From Deltaproteobacteria bacterium (GTDB lineage Bacteria > Myxococcota_A > Polyangia > DRWM01 > JAAZOP01), in contig JAFGHH010000320.1 in assembly GCA_016930215.1 (NCBI GenBank), positions 1-39,643 of the forward strand: a stretch of DNA of 39,643 nucleotides, given 5' to 3'. Shown here in pieces: positions 10,918-20,400 of this stretch. Under the pieces are notes generated by a model. That model was not told the DNA's origin. It searched no databases and saw nothing but the letters and a program-made list of their open reading frames with translations. Each line of letters starts with the position of its first letter. Position 1 is the first letter of the stretch. Made by a program: the position numbers and the translations under genes.

Positions 10918-11817
10918 GTGCACCCCGTTCTGTTCAAGGTGCCACTGCTCGGATGGGAGGTCTACTCGTACGGCGTCCTGCTCGGGCTGTCGCTGCTGAC
11001 CGCCTGGTTCCTCGTGCACCGCTGGGCGCGGCGCGAGGGGCTGCCGCGGGAGACGGTGGCCGACACGTTCGTGATCGGGGCGGTGGCCGGGCTGCTGGGG
11101 GCGCGGCTGCTGTACGTGTTGATCAACCTCGGCGAGTTCGAGAACCCGCTGCGCATCGTGCAGATCGGCCAGGGCGGCCTGACCGCCTGGGGCGGCCTGC
11201 TGGGCGGAGCGCTCGCCTCGTGGCTGTTCCTGCGGCGCAAGCGGCTGCGCGCGTGGCCCTGGTTCGACGCCGCCACCCCCGCCGTGATGCTCGGGCTCAG
11301 CTTCACCGGCCTCGGCTCGTTCCTCCACGGCTCGGACTTCGGTCGCCCGACGGAGACGCTGGCCTGGGCCGTGCAGTTCCCGGCCGGGACGCCGGCCTTC
11401 GAGTGGCACGACCGGGCCTACGGGCTGGCGGCGCAGGGCATCGAGTGGTCGCGGCCGATGCACCCGGTGCAGCTCTACGCGACCGTGGTCGGCCTGTTGC
11501 TGTTCGGCCTGGTGCTGCTGGTGCGCCGTCGTCGGACCTTCGGCGGCCAGGTCTGCCTGCTCGGCACGATCGCCTTCTCGGGCGCGGTCTTCGTGCTGGA
11601 GACCTTCCGCGGGGACCCCAAGCGCGGCTGGGTCTGGCTGTGGTCGATCTCGCAGGTCATCGCGCTGGCGGTCTGCATCGCCGCCGTCGCCGTCTACGTC
11701 GTCTTGTGGCGTCGCGCCCGCCGCGATCCGACCCGGGCCTTCGAGATGGGCTCCGGCCTCGAAGCGGCGATCGAGGAGGACCGGCAGTCCCGTGCCTCCC
11801 GTCCCCCGCCCGAGTGA
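10918..11817 (+). CDS. divergent prolipoprotein diacylglyceryl transferase (Lgt) family protein
   Basis: A 299-residue polytopic membrane protein. Lgt-family landmarks are VYSYGVLLGLS near the N-terminus, GGLTAWGGLLGG, GSDFGRPTE, MHPVQLYAT and the late segment FVLETFRGDPKRG. Lgt moves diacylglycerol from phosphatidylglycerol to the lipobox cysteine. By hand alignment with E. coli Lgt, the GRLGN segment reads TGLGS here and the Arg of the last motif (E. coli R239) is Val, so two arginines considered important are missing. It may be a specialised or inactive paralogue, which is why I give no symbol. I start at GTG 10918; the track ORF from 10831 merely translates the repeat array. Confidence 0.8.
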   Translation: MHPVLFKVPLLGWEVYSYGVLLGLSLLTAWFLVHRWARREGLPRETVADTFVIGAVAGLLGARLLYVLINLGEFENPLRIVQIGQGGLTAWGGLLGGALASWLFLRRKRLRAWPWFDAATPAVMLGLSFTGLGSFLHGSDFGRPTETLAWAVQFPAGTPAFEWHDRAYGLAAQGIEWSRPMHPVQLYATVVGLLLFGLVLLVRRRRTFGGQVCLLGTIAFSGAVFVLETFRGDPKRGWVWLWSISQVIALAVCIAAVAVYVVLWRRARRDPTRAFEMGSGLEAAIEEDRQSRASRPPPE

Positions 11818-11880
11818 CCGCCGCGCCGGACCGGGTCCCACCGTGAGGACGAGCTGGCGGCGAGCGACCGTGAAGGGCGG

Positions 11881-12453
11881 CTACGGCGAGGTGTCGCGGA
11901 ACGGCTCACCCCGCCGGGCACGCTGCAGCAGGTCGGACAGGCCGAGGTTCGCGGCCCACCGCTCGAGATACGCCCACTCGAGCCCCTCGCGCTGGACCCC
12001 GATGATCCCCACGGCATCCGCGTACTGGCGCTCCGAATCGCCCAGCCGGGCCCATTCGAGCTTCGTGAGAACGGTGTCCTCCGCGGTGGCGAAGTCGACG
12101 GTGCGCCCGGCCAGCCGCCCCGGCGCCCTGCGCCGCAGCTCCTCCACGCTGAACGGCCGGTGCTTGCGGACGACGAGGTCGACCTTGAAGGCCGTCTCCA
12201 GGTGGATGGCGTTGAACATCCGCCGCTCCCGGACCGCGTCGAGCGCGTCGGCGTCACTCACGTAGAAGCGTCCTTGGAGCCGCGCGACCAGCCGGGCGAC
12301 GCCGGCTTCGTCCAGGTCGACGACGATGTCCGCGTCCTGGGTCATTCGCGGCACGCCGTGGATGTTGCTGGCGAACGAGCCGGCAACCATGTACGGCACG
12401 CCTGCTTCCACCAGGGCGTCCACCACCTGGCCGACGACCTCCTCCTGCGTCAC
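11881..12453 (-). CDS. nucleotidyltransferase-fold protein (AbiEii-like / MNT-like)
   Basis: A 190-residue protein with a Pol-beta-type nucleotidyltransferase signature: YMVAGSFASNIHGVPR followed by the paired acidic residues in QDADIVVD, and a third acidic position in FKVDLVV. Such proteins occur as minimal nucleotidyltransferases or as AbiEii-type toxins in toxin-antitoxin and abortive-infection pairs. I start at GTG 12453, which overlaps the stop of the small upstream gene (GTGA); the track start at 12510 would lie within that gene. The tight coupling suggests a two-gene module. A toxin role is inference. It converges on the lgt-like gene with a 63-bp gap and no visible terminator. Confidence 0.82.
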   Translation of the reverse strand: MTQEEVVGQVVDALVEAGVPYMVAGSFASNIHGVPRMTQDADIVVDLDEAGVARLVARLQGRFYVSDADALDAVRERRMFNAIHLETAFKVDLVVRKHRPFSVEELRRRAPGRLAGRTVDFATAEDTVLTKLEWARLGDSERQYADAVGIIGVQREGLEWAYLERWAANLGLSDLLQRARRGEPFRDTSP

Positions 12454-12710
12454 GGCTCGAGCTCTCGATCGGCGGGATAGGCGCTGTGGAACAGCTCGGC
12501 CCCCAGCCACAGGCGACGGAACGCCTGGAGCACCTCCGGCTCCCCGTACTCGGGATGCCGCCGCCGGATGCCCTCGCGCAGGAGCTTCCGGCTCAGCTCG
12601 GTCAGCTCGAGCCCCACGCGAAGCCGTCGTTCCGGCGACATCCGACGGTAGATCGCGAGCTGCATCTCCGAGGCTTCGGGGCCGGTGTCCATCGCTGCCA
12701 TCGCCGCCAT
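12450..12710 (-). CDS. small helical partner protein of the nucleotidyltransferase
   Basis: An 86-residue protein with no signal or membrane segment, mostly helical: RRMSPERRLRVGLELTELSR, then REGIRRRHPEYGEPEV and a RRLWLGAELF helix. Proteins of this look occur beside small nucleotidyltransferase genes, but I know no proven function. Three in-frame ATGs (12710, 12701, 12692) are possible starts and none has a ribosome site, so the N-terminus is uncertain. Its stop overlaps the start of the nucleotidyltransferase gene by 4 nt. It could be the antitoxin-like half of the pair. Confidence 0.72.
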   Translation of the reverse strand: MAAMAAMDTGPEASEMQLAIYRRMSPERRLRVGLELTELSRKLLREGIRRRHPEYGEPEVLQAFRRLWLGAELFHSAYPADRELEP

Positions 12711-12774
12711 CGTATCACGATGGCGCCGCGAAGGCGGTGCTCCGCACGCGCCGGGATTCTTGCCGCCTGCCGGC

Positions 12775-13431
12775 TCACGGCGCGTCGGCCGACAGCCGCG
12801 CCCGGACGGCCTCGGCCTCCGCCGCCCGGCCGCCGGCTTCGTACTGCGTCAGCAGCCGTTCGAGCGCCTCCCGGCGCTCCGGCTCGGGCAGCGCCCGTTC
12901 CAGCCGGTCGATGACTTCGGCGGGCGTTGCGTCGGCGCGCAACGCCTCGAACGTCACCAGGTCCTGCACCGCCTCCCGCCGCCGCCGCCGCTCGTCGTCG
13001 TCCCGCGGCGGGTCGGTGAGCGCCAGCAGCTGCAGCAGCCGCTCCGCGCCGTCGGCGATCCGCCCCGCGTGCTGCTCGCACCACGCCATGCGGTGCAGCG
13101 CGTGGAGCTGCTGCTCGCGCGTCCCCGTGGCGAACACCTGGCCGTAGCCGGACAGTGCCGCCGCGAGGTCCCCGGCGGCGTAGCGCTGGTCGGCGCGGGT
13201 CAGCACGACGGCCGGGTCGGCGGTTCCGCCGGTGCCGTCGGGCCACGGCCGCGGCGCCGGCGTCCCTGCATCCGACGCTCCGTCGTCGTCGTGGGCGTCG
13301 GACTCCTCGTCGGACTCCCCGGAAGGCTCGTCCCAGTCCAACGAGCCCGACGGCGACCAGGAGCTGATCTGGTGGCCGCTGCAGGCGAGCGACGCGAGCA
13401 GGAACGGCGTCGCGGCGGCGAGCGTTCGCAT
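12775..13431 (-). CDS. putative lipoprotein with helical-repeat region
   Basis: A 218-residue protein with a short leader ending LLASLAC, so a likely lipoprotein. Residues about 20-65 form an acidic Ser/Asp/Glu/Pro linker. The rest is helical and Ala/Arg/Glu-rich, with TPR-like stretches (DQRYAAGDLAAALSGYGQVF, then HALHRMAWCEQHAGR). Its ATG lies 1 nt after the stop of the large glycosyltransferase gene, so the two are almost certainly co-transcribed. The TPR-like part may hold an envelope assembly together. The specific function is unknown. Confidence 0.8.
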   Translation of the reverse strand: MRTLAAATPFLLASLACSGHQISSWSPSGSLDWDEPSGESDEESDAHDDDGASDAGTPAPRPWPDGTGGTADPAVVLTRADQRYAAGDLAAALSGYGQVFATGTREQQLHALHRMAWCEQHAGRIADGAERLLQLLALTDPPRDDDERRRRREAVQDLVTFEALRADATPAEVIDRLERALPEPERREALERLLTQYEAGGRAAEAEAVRARLSADAP

Positions 13432-13432
13432 C

Positions 13433-16390
13433 TCAGGGGGCGATCGATTCGCGGACGGGCTCGGACGGCACCGAGGACGGCCTCTTGGGCGGCAGTGTCC
13501 ACGGCGACGGCTTGCGCGGCGACGGCTCCGGCGGGCAGTCCTCGGGCGCGCACAGCCGCCCCCGCGCCAGGTCGTACTTGTTGCTCAGGTTCCCGCTCAC
13601 CACCTCGACCGTCTTCCCCGCGCCGGGGATCGCCGAGTTGAGCTTGGTCTTGAGCCCCTCGCCGCCGCCCTTGCCGAGGATGAAGTAGTACTCGCGACCC
13701 TGGTGCCGCTTGAGCCACTCCGGGAAGTCGGTCCAGTCGCGTTCGAAGCCGTGCTCGGTCATCAGGATCTTGGCCCGGTTGGCCGAGTAGCAGTTCTCGC
13801 CGTGCCAGTTGAGCGAGTAGGCGATCAGCCGCTCCTCGGGGCCGCGGCGCAGCTCGTAGTACAGCTTGACCAGGTAGCCCTCGGACCAGTGCGGCGAGAT
13901 CTCGTTGAAGTACACGTGCAGGCCGAAGCCGGCCCAGCCCAGTGCGGCGGCGCAGAACAGCGCCATCACCAGCCGCCGCGGGTGCTCGAGCAGACCCCGC
14001 GCCCAGACCGGGAGCCGCAGGCTCCGCGCCGCCCGCTCGACCCACACGCTGCCGGGGCGCGCGGACGGCAGCAGCAAGAGCGTCAGCAGCACGCCGAACA
14101 CCGCGGCGAAGACCATCATCTCCGTCGAGTAGTCGAGGTGCTCGCCGAACACCTTGGGGTCCGGCCAGATCCGGTCGTACTTGTACATGTACAGCTGGAT
14201 CAGCCGCTCGTAGCCCCGCAGCCGCGTGCCGATCGTGGTCGTCAGGTCGCGCGCGACGAAGGCGAAGAACACCATCGAGCCGAGCGTGACGATCGGAACC
14301 CAGCGGTGGCGGCTGTCGAGCATCCGATCGACGAGCAGGCCGAGGCACAGGGCGAAGCCGGGCAGCGCCGGGAATACGTAGTGATGGAACTTGGTGGAGT
14401 TCGCGGTGAAGAACGCGAACATCGCCAGGCCCCACAGCGTGGCGAACAACGCCACGCGCTCGCCCTCCGACGGTCGGTTCGGCTCCCGGCGCTCCCAGCG
14501 CAGCCACAACAGCGCGAACACCGCGGCCGGGATCAACGCGGCCCACGGGAAGGTGCCGATGCCGAGCTGCTGGACGAAGTAGCCCAGCGCCCCGCGGTCG
14601 CCGTGCACGCCGCTCGTCGAGCGCTTGAAGTGGTCGTGGACGATGAACTGCTGGAACCACTGGTTGCCGTGGCGCACGATCATCATCGTGTACCAGGGCC
14701 CCGCCGCCGCCAGGAACACCAGCAGCCCGCGCACGATCCGCAGCCGCTTGAGCTCCCGCCACTCGCCCGAGACCAGCAGGTACAACAGGACGATCAGGCC
14801 CGGAATCGCAAACCCCAAGAGCCCCTTGGCCAGCGTCGCCACCGCCGCCGCCAGGTAGAACCCGTACAGGTACACGTCCCGTTGGCTCGGGCCGTCGAAG
14901 CTGCGCGAGGTCCGGCGCGAGACGATCGCCAGCGCCCCGGCCCACAGCCCGAGGAACACCAGGCCCCACATCAGGTGCGTCTTCCCGCGCAACGGCGCCG
15001 GCAGCGGATACGCGATCTTCACCTCGGGCCGCAGCTTGTCGTTGACCTGCGCCGCGTCCACACGACCGGGCTGCCGCGAGCAGTCCAGATCCACACAGTG
15101 GTCGTGGCCGTCCTCGGTCTGCCCCAGCGAGCCCCACAGCAGCACGTCGTTCGTGATCATCGGGTCGCGCGCGACCCGCTCCACCTCGTACGCCGGCGCG
15201 TTGGCGTTGAACACCGCCAGCGTCCGGGCCTTGTTGTGCGTCAGCACCGTCAGCGCCTGCGGCAACGCCACCAGCGTGATCGCCACCAGCAGCACGTGGT
15301 AGGACGACACGCGCAGCCGGCCGCCGAACAGCGAGGTCCCGACGGCCGGTCGGTCGTCCCGCTCCCCCAGCGCCAGGGCCAGGAAGCACAGGCCGACGGT
15401 CAGCGGCGCCACGAACGGCATGTCGGTCATCGCCTGCCGCGCGATCAGGAAGAACTGCGGCATCGTCAAGAGCGCCAGCCCGGCCAGGAACCCGGCCCGC
15501 TTGCCCCAGCGCCGCGAGGCCAGCAGGTAGACCGCCATCACCGTCGCCAGCGCCAGCAGCACGATCGGCACCCGGAACGCCCACTCGATGAGCGGCGGAT
15601 TCCCGTCCGCCGCCGCGTCCTGCCCCAGCCCGACCAGCCCGAACCCCATCAGCCAGAACAGCAGGATCGGCTTGGAGAAGAACCACTCGTTCCAACCCAT
15701 GTCGAGCGTCGAGATCCAGTCGTCCTGCTCGACCATCCGCAGCGCGACCAGGCCGTAGTGCGTCTCCCAGGGGTCCCACAACCCGGCCTGCCCGAGCGTC
15801 GGGAACAGCACGGCGCAGCCCAGCGCGAACAGCGTCACCGACCAGGCGTGGCGCTTGAGCCACGCCACGAACCCCGGCTCGACCGCCGGCAGCTCCGGTC
15901 GTCGGCCCGGGAACAGCCCCGCGACGATCACCGCCGCGCCCGCCGCCACCAGCACCAGGCAGACGATGCCGAGGTAGAACATCGTCGGCGACGGGTGCAG
16001 CGAGTAGCCGGTCTTCCCGGGAATCATCGCCGGGAACCCCAGCTCGTTCAGGATCGTCATCGGCCGGCCGAGCAGATAGGCGACGAATGCGCCGGGGAGC
16101 AGCACGAGCGCCGCGCCGATCCCCACCGTGCGCCAGTTCCGCGCCGGTCGCGCCGGCCGAGTCGCGGTCGGCAGCGGCGCCGCCGCCTCCGGAGCGGGAG
16201 CGTCCCCGGTCTCCGATGCCGCCGGCTCCGTCGCCGGCCCGTCCGCGGCGTTCGGCTCGCTCGCCGATGTCGGCTCCGCCCCCTGCGGCTCGGCCGCGGA
16301 TCCGTCGCCGGTCTTCGCCGCGCCGTCGTCCCCGGTTGCCGAATTCCCCGTCGTTCCTGCGCCCTCGGGGCGCTCTCCCTCGCTGGTCAT
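13433..16390 (-). CDS. large ArnT/PMT-like integral membrane glycosyltransferase
   Basis: A 985-residue GT-C type glycosyltransferase. After an unusual 75-residue Ala/Thr/Glu/Pro-rich N-terminal tail, there are a dozen or so membrane segments. The family's first-loop motif is seen in LWDPWETHYG followed by RMVEQDDWIST, where the acidic pair is thought to act in catalysis with a lipid-linked sugar donor; SRRWGKRAG and GNQWFQQFIVHDHF follow. A soluble insert (about residues 400-470) has HDHCVDLDCS. The C-terminal 200 residues are soluble and end in a Pro-rich tail. The family's usual length is 450-600 residues, so it is enlarged. It probably modifies a lipid or envelope protein. The downstream lipoprotein gene could be its partner or acceptor. 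Confidence 0.88.
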   Translation of the reverse strand: MTSEGERPEGAGTTGNSATGDDGAAKTGDGSAAEPQGAEPTSASEPNAADGPATEPAASETGDAPAPEAAAPLPTATRPARPARNWRTVGIGAALVLLPGAFVAYLLGRPMTILNELGFPAMIPGKTGYSLHPSPTMFYLGIVCLVLVAAGAAVIVAGLFPGRRPELPAVEPGFVAWLKRHAWSVTLFALGCAVLFPTLGQAGLWDPWETHYGLVALRMVEQDDWISTLDMGWNEWFFSKPILLFWLMGFGLVGLGQDAAADGNPPLIEWAFRVPIVLLALATVMAVYLLASRRWGKRAGFLAGLALLTMPQFFLIARQAMTDMPFVAPLTVGLCFLALALGERDDRPAVGTSLFGGRLRVSSYHVLLVAITLVALPQALTVLTHNKARTLAVFNANAPAYEVERVARDPMITNDVLLWGSLGQTEDGHDHCVDLDCSRQPGRVDAAQVNDKLRPEVKIAYPLPAPLRGKTHLMWGLVFLGLWAGALAIVSRRTSRSFDGPSQRDVYLYGFYLAAAVATLAKGLLGFAIPGLIVLLYLLVSGEWRELKRLRIVRGLLVFLAAAGPWYTMMIVRHGNQWFQQFIVHDHFKRSTSGVHGDRGALGYFVQQLGIGTFPWAALIPAAVFALLWLRWERREPNRPSEGERVALFATLWGLAMFAFFTANSTKFHHYVFPALPGFALCLGLLVDRMLDSRHRWVPIVTLGSMVFFAFVARDLTTTIGTRLRGYERLIQLYMYKYDRIWPDPKVFGEHLDYSTEMMVFAAVFGVLLTLLLLPSARPGSVWVERAARSLRLPVWARGLLEHPRRLVMALFCAAALGWAGFGLHVYFNEISPHWSEGYLVKLYYELRRGPEERLIAYSLNWHGENCYSANRAKILMTEHGFERDWTDFPEWLKRHQGREYYFILGKGGGEGLKTKLNSAIPGAGKTVEVVSGNLSNKYDLARGRLCAPEDCPPEPSPRKPSPWTLPPKRPSSVPSEPVRESIAP

Positions 16391-16399
16391 GGCGGCGGA

Positions 16400-16429
16400 A
16401 ACCTAGTCGCACCTTGGCGGAAGTGTCAA
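16400..16429 (-). promoter_or_regulatory. strong sigma70-type promoter for the glycosyltransferase operon
   Basis: On the minus strand a consensus TTGACA (16429-16424) and TAGGTT (16405-16400) are 18 bp apart. The ATG at 16390 is only 9 nt beyond the -10 box, so the leader is very short or absent. Confidence 0.65.
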
Positions 16430-16518
16430 CGACGGATCGGGCACCCGGATCGGCGCCCCGAATCCCACCCTTGATCTTCCGACCGCCATCGAGTGATCTC
16501 CCGACCCGGAGCCCGTGC

Positions 16519-17239
16519 ATGCACGACGGAGCGTCGGCCCGGATCGATCCAATCCTGCTCGCCGCGGCCGAGCTGTTCGACCGCCTCGGCTACGAGAAGG
16601 TACGGCTTCGCGACGTCGCGGCTCGCAGTCACGTCTCGAAGAACACGCTCTACCGGCGGTACCCCCACAAGGCGGCACTGCTCGGCGGCCTCGTCGAGAC
16701 CTTCGCGCGGGAGTTCGCCCTCCATCTCACCGCCTTGACCGATCGGCAGCACGACCCCGGAGTGCGGCGGATGTGTGTGGATGTGTGCGGGGGGGGGGCG
16801 GGATAGGGACGCGCCTTCCGCGGCAACGCCGGAGCGTACGGGCGAGGCCGGATACGCCGACAAGCAGGGCGTCGATCCGGCGCTCCTGCTGACCGCCTTC
16901 GTGACGTTCTTGGGGCGGTATCCCGCGCTGACGCGCGTCGCGCTGGCCGCTCGCGATCCGCTCTGGTCGCACGGCGACCGCAAGGCGACGGCGGCGTTGT
17001 ACGGATCGATCCGCCACTGCATCCACGCGCGGGGCTGTTCGGACGTCTGGGTGGAACAGATCCTGGGCGTTCTGCTGTTCGTCGCGCGCGACATGCAGGG
17101 AACCGGGTCGGTTCGGCCGCCGAGCGGATGGTCGCGGGCGTTCGGGGAGTCGGATCCGTATTCCGTGCGTTCGCCCATCGGCATCCTGCTTCGGCTGTTG
17201 CTCGTGTCCGCCTACCAGGACGCGGACCCGCGTCCCTGA
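16519..17239 (+). pseudogene. TetR-family regulator interrupted at a G10 tract
   Basis: The first frame (16519-16806) encodes a clear TetR N-terminal DNA-binding domain (ILLAAAELFDRLGYEKVRLR, then AARSHVSKNTLYRRYPHKAA) from an ATG with GGAG 7 nt upstream. It then stops at a TAG just after ten Gs. The next frame (open from 16775) continues with a ligand-domain-like sequence (DPALLLTAFVTFLGRYPALT) to 17239. Removing one G would restore a single 239-residue frame, slightly longer than usual for the family. The gene could be phase-variable, decayed, or intact with a sequencing error. A regulator 231 bp before the giant surface-protein gene may control it. Confidence 0.8.
16789..16798 (+). repeat. 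homopolymer of ten G at the TetR frame break
   Basis: Ten consecutive Gs lie within a GT/G-rich low-complexity stretch, exactly where the reading frame of the TetR gene breaks. Such tracts slip during replication and are also prone to sequencing error. Confidence 0.9.
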
Positions 17240-17470
17240 GCCCGTACGTTCCTGTCCGGGGCCGGGCGCGGCCGACGCGGCTGCGTGGGTCCGCTTCGCA
17301 CCTTGGCCGACGGTGTGGGCGTGCCCGGACGGTCTGCGGCCCGTGGGGCGCACGTGTACCTCGCACCTCGCGCAGGTGAGTCCGTCGTCCCTCGATCAGT
17401 ACCCCGTGTCCCACGAGCGCGCGGCACCATCGACCTCGTCCGCTTCACGCGCGGGCAAGGAGGGGTCGCG

Positions 17471-20400
17471 ATGGGAGCATCCCGGACGGAGCGCTCGCAC
17501 CGGTGGGTCGCGGTGTTCGCATGCACGATCGCGTTGACGACGATGGCGCGACCGACGGCGGCACGGGCGAACAACGTGTACTTCGATTTCACCATCCCCG
17601 CCGACCTCGGGCCGGTCGTGGACGCGTTGGTCTACGTGCTTCCAACCTACCAGCTCCTGCCGCCGTACCTTCCATCGGCGCACGAGGCGGCGGTATACCG
17701 CGCCATCGGGCTGGCATGCGGCCCCGACGGCGACCCGTCGGAGTGCGCGTTCTACAAGGCCGACTTCAACGACTGCACCGGCTCTTCGTTCGGCGGCTGC
17801 GCGTCGTACAAGTTGTGCACCGACGGCGTGGGTCTGCCGTTTGACGACTACTGCAACACCATCGGCTACGTCGGCCTCGGCGAAGGCGGTTTCAGCACCT
17901 GGGACTTCACGGGCCTGCTGGTTGGCGCCCGCTTCGTGGACATGCGGGAGCTGACCGGACCGGAGGCGGCCGCAATCAACGAGATGGCCGACGCCTTCGC
18001 GGACGGCCTGGCCGGCAAGCGACCCTGGGAGAGCACGATCGGCACCGCCGACCAGTTTCAGGCGCAGCACGGCTACGCCACGACCCGGTTCCTCGAGGAC
18101 AACCGCTTGTACGACGTGCCGTGGACGACGACCATCGTCGGCGACGTGACGGTCCGCAGCTACTCCGTGCCCGGCCTGGTCGAACGGAACCAGGCGATGC
18201 TCACCGCCTCCGCCAGCTTCCTCCTCGACCGGATGCTCCAGGCGTCGCCGGAGGTCGTGCCGCCGAACGACCTGCCGGTCAAGGACTTCTCCACGATTCG
18301 CGCGACGCTCGGCGAACACTGGCGCGCGGGGCTCCTGGTCGCCGGAACGGCCATGGTGGCCTGTCCGGCCCCCTCCGCCGCAGTCCTAGCGACCGCCGCG
18401 CTCAGTGAAGACAGGGCGGAAGCCTGCATCGCAGTGGGAGCCATCATCACAACGTTGCCGGCGGTCGGGCTGCCGTGCATCGGAATGAGCGGCTTCCTGG
18501 GTTCCGTCGCCTGCGGCTCCGAGCATGGCGAGCAGGTGATGGTCCGTCCCGACCTGCTGTACCTCGGGCAGGGGACGCACACGATTGCGGACTCGTTCGC
18601 GCACACCGTGCGCGACTTCCGCAACGTCGTCGCGCCCGGAACCCCGGAGGACGCCCTGTCCGTGGCCGCCTTCCGGTCCAACGGCACCACGCCCTGGTAC
18701 TACCGGCACAGCGACGCGATGGACCACAATGGCAGGTACCACTATCTTGGAGAGGTCTATGCCTTCGACGCCGACGAGGAGTCCGGCGACCCGCTGTTCA
18801 TCGAACGGCTCGGCAACGCCCAGGGCGAGGCCAACATCCGCTACACCGCCGCGGCGATCCGCGACTGGCTCGCGGTGTTCGAAGGGACCGTCGGCGGACC
18901 GCCGCCGACCTTCCAGGAGCGGCTCGAACGCTTCCGCCGCTTCGTCAAGCGGCATCTGGCCTACGCGATGCCGCAGGAGCTGGCGCCGGCGAACCTCCCG
19001 GACTACCGCCGCGCCGAGAAGTGCCGCGCGGACGCCGACTGCGTCGACGCCTTCGAGGACGGCAGCGGAAGCACCGCCGTCTGCGACCTCGTTTCCGGCA
19101 TCTGTCGGCACGTCTGCGCGGCCGACGAGGATTGCCAACCGGGGTTCCGCTGCACGAGCGGCGTCCCCTGGGACTACGCCGGAGTCGTCGCCTCGAACCG
19201 CTACTGCTCCGCCCTGTGGGATCCCTGGGAAAACGTCGCCGACGAGTACCTGATCGGCATCCAGCGCTCCGAACAGGGTGACTTCACCGGCAAGCGATGG
19301 CTGGCGACCTCGAGCGCCGCGAACGAGTGGTACATGATGGAGCGGACCAACACCGGGGAGCCCGAGGGCTTCTCCTACGAACGAATCGAGTGGCACCGTG
19401 CCGGCCTTCGAGCGGGCCTCACCGGGGGCGAGGAGCTGGTCGCCCTGGCGTTCGACGGCCTCGGCTACACCGGAGACGTCCACCCCTTGACGACGTCGGT
19501 TCCGGCGGGCGTGGAGTCCCCGGCCGGCGTGGTCGTCCCGGCCGGCACGCAGTCGATCTACGTCGAGCCGCGGAGGCGCGTCTGTCTTCGCAACCCGGAA
19601 GACCGGCAGCTCTGCCTCTACGGCGGGCTGCACGGCACGGCCGAGGGGCGGCTGATGCGCGCCTGGCGCGGTCGCGTGGCGTCCGTGTCGTGGCAGAACC
19701 TGGACATCGATGGCGACGGCGTCGGCGACAGGTCGGACAACTGCGTGTTCGCCTCCAACTCCGGACAGCAGGACCTCGACGGCGACGGCTACGGCGACGC
19801 CTGCGACCGCGACGTCGACGGCGACCTGGTGCTCGACGACAGCAACGGGTGGTTCGGCTTCGCCAACGGCCTGCGCGACCCGTGCGTTCCGGCCGCGGGC
19901 CGGTGGCCGACGGCCGAGCGCTGCGACGACAACTGCCTGCGCGTCTACAACCCGGCCAAGCGCGACCTCGGCTCCCTGCCCGCCGGGCTGGAGACGCCGT
20001 CGCCCGTGCGGGACCTCGTCCCCGACCAGTTCGACCTCGACGGCGACGGCGTCGGCGACTCGTGCGACCTCGACCCCGACGGGGACCAGGCCGGCCTCGA
20101 GTACGCCTGGCCCGACGACTACGTGCAGGCCGCCGGCGAGCAGCTCCCGGGCCGGCCGCCGCCGAGCAGCCGGACGCCGTTTACCGAATGCGCCGACTTC
20201 CTCTGGTTCCTCTCCGACGACAAGGACGACGACGGCGTCTGCGACCTGTACAACTTCATCCCGTACATCAACAACCTCGTCGACTGGATGCCGGACCAGA
20301 GCTATGGCGCGGCCCCGACCGCAGGCTTCGGCTACCTCAAGCCGTGGTCGGCGCGCGCGCACATCGATACCATGAACGGCCACTACCTCTCCGAGCGGTA

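Noticed and set aside
16462-16518. Promoter for the TetR gene (TTGATC with TGATCT 17 bp later)
   Set aside because: The -10 match is poor and no second signal supports it.
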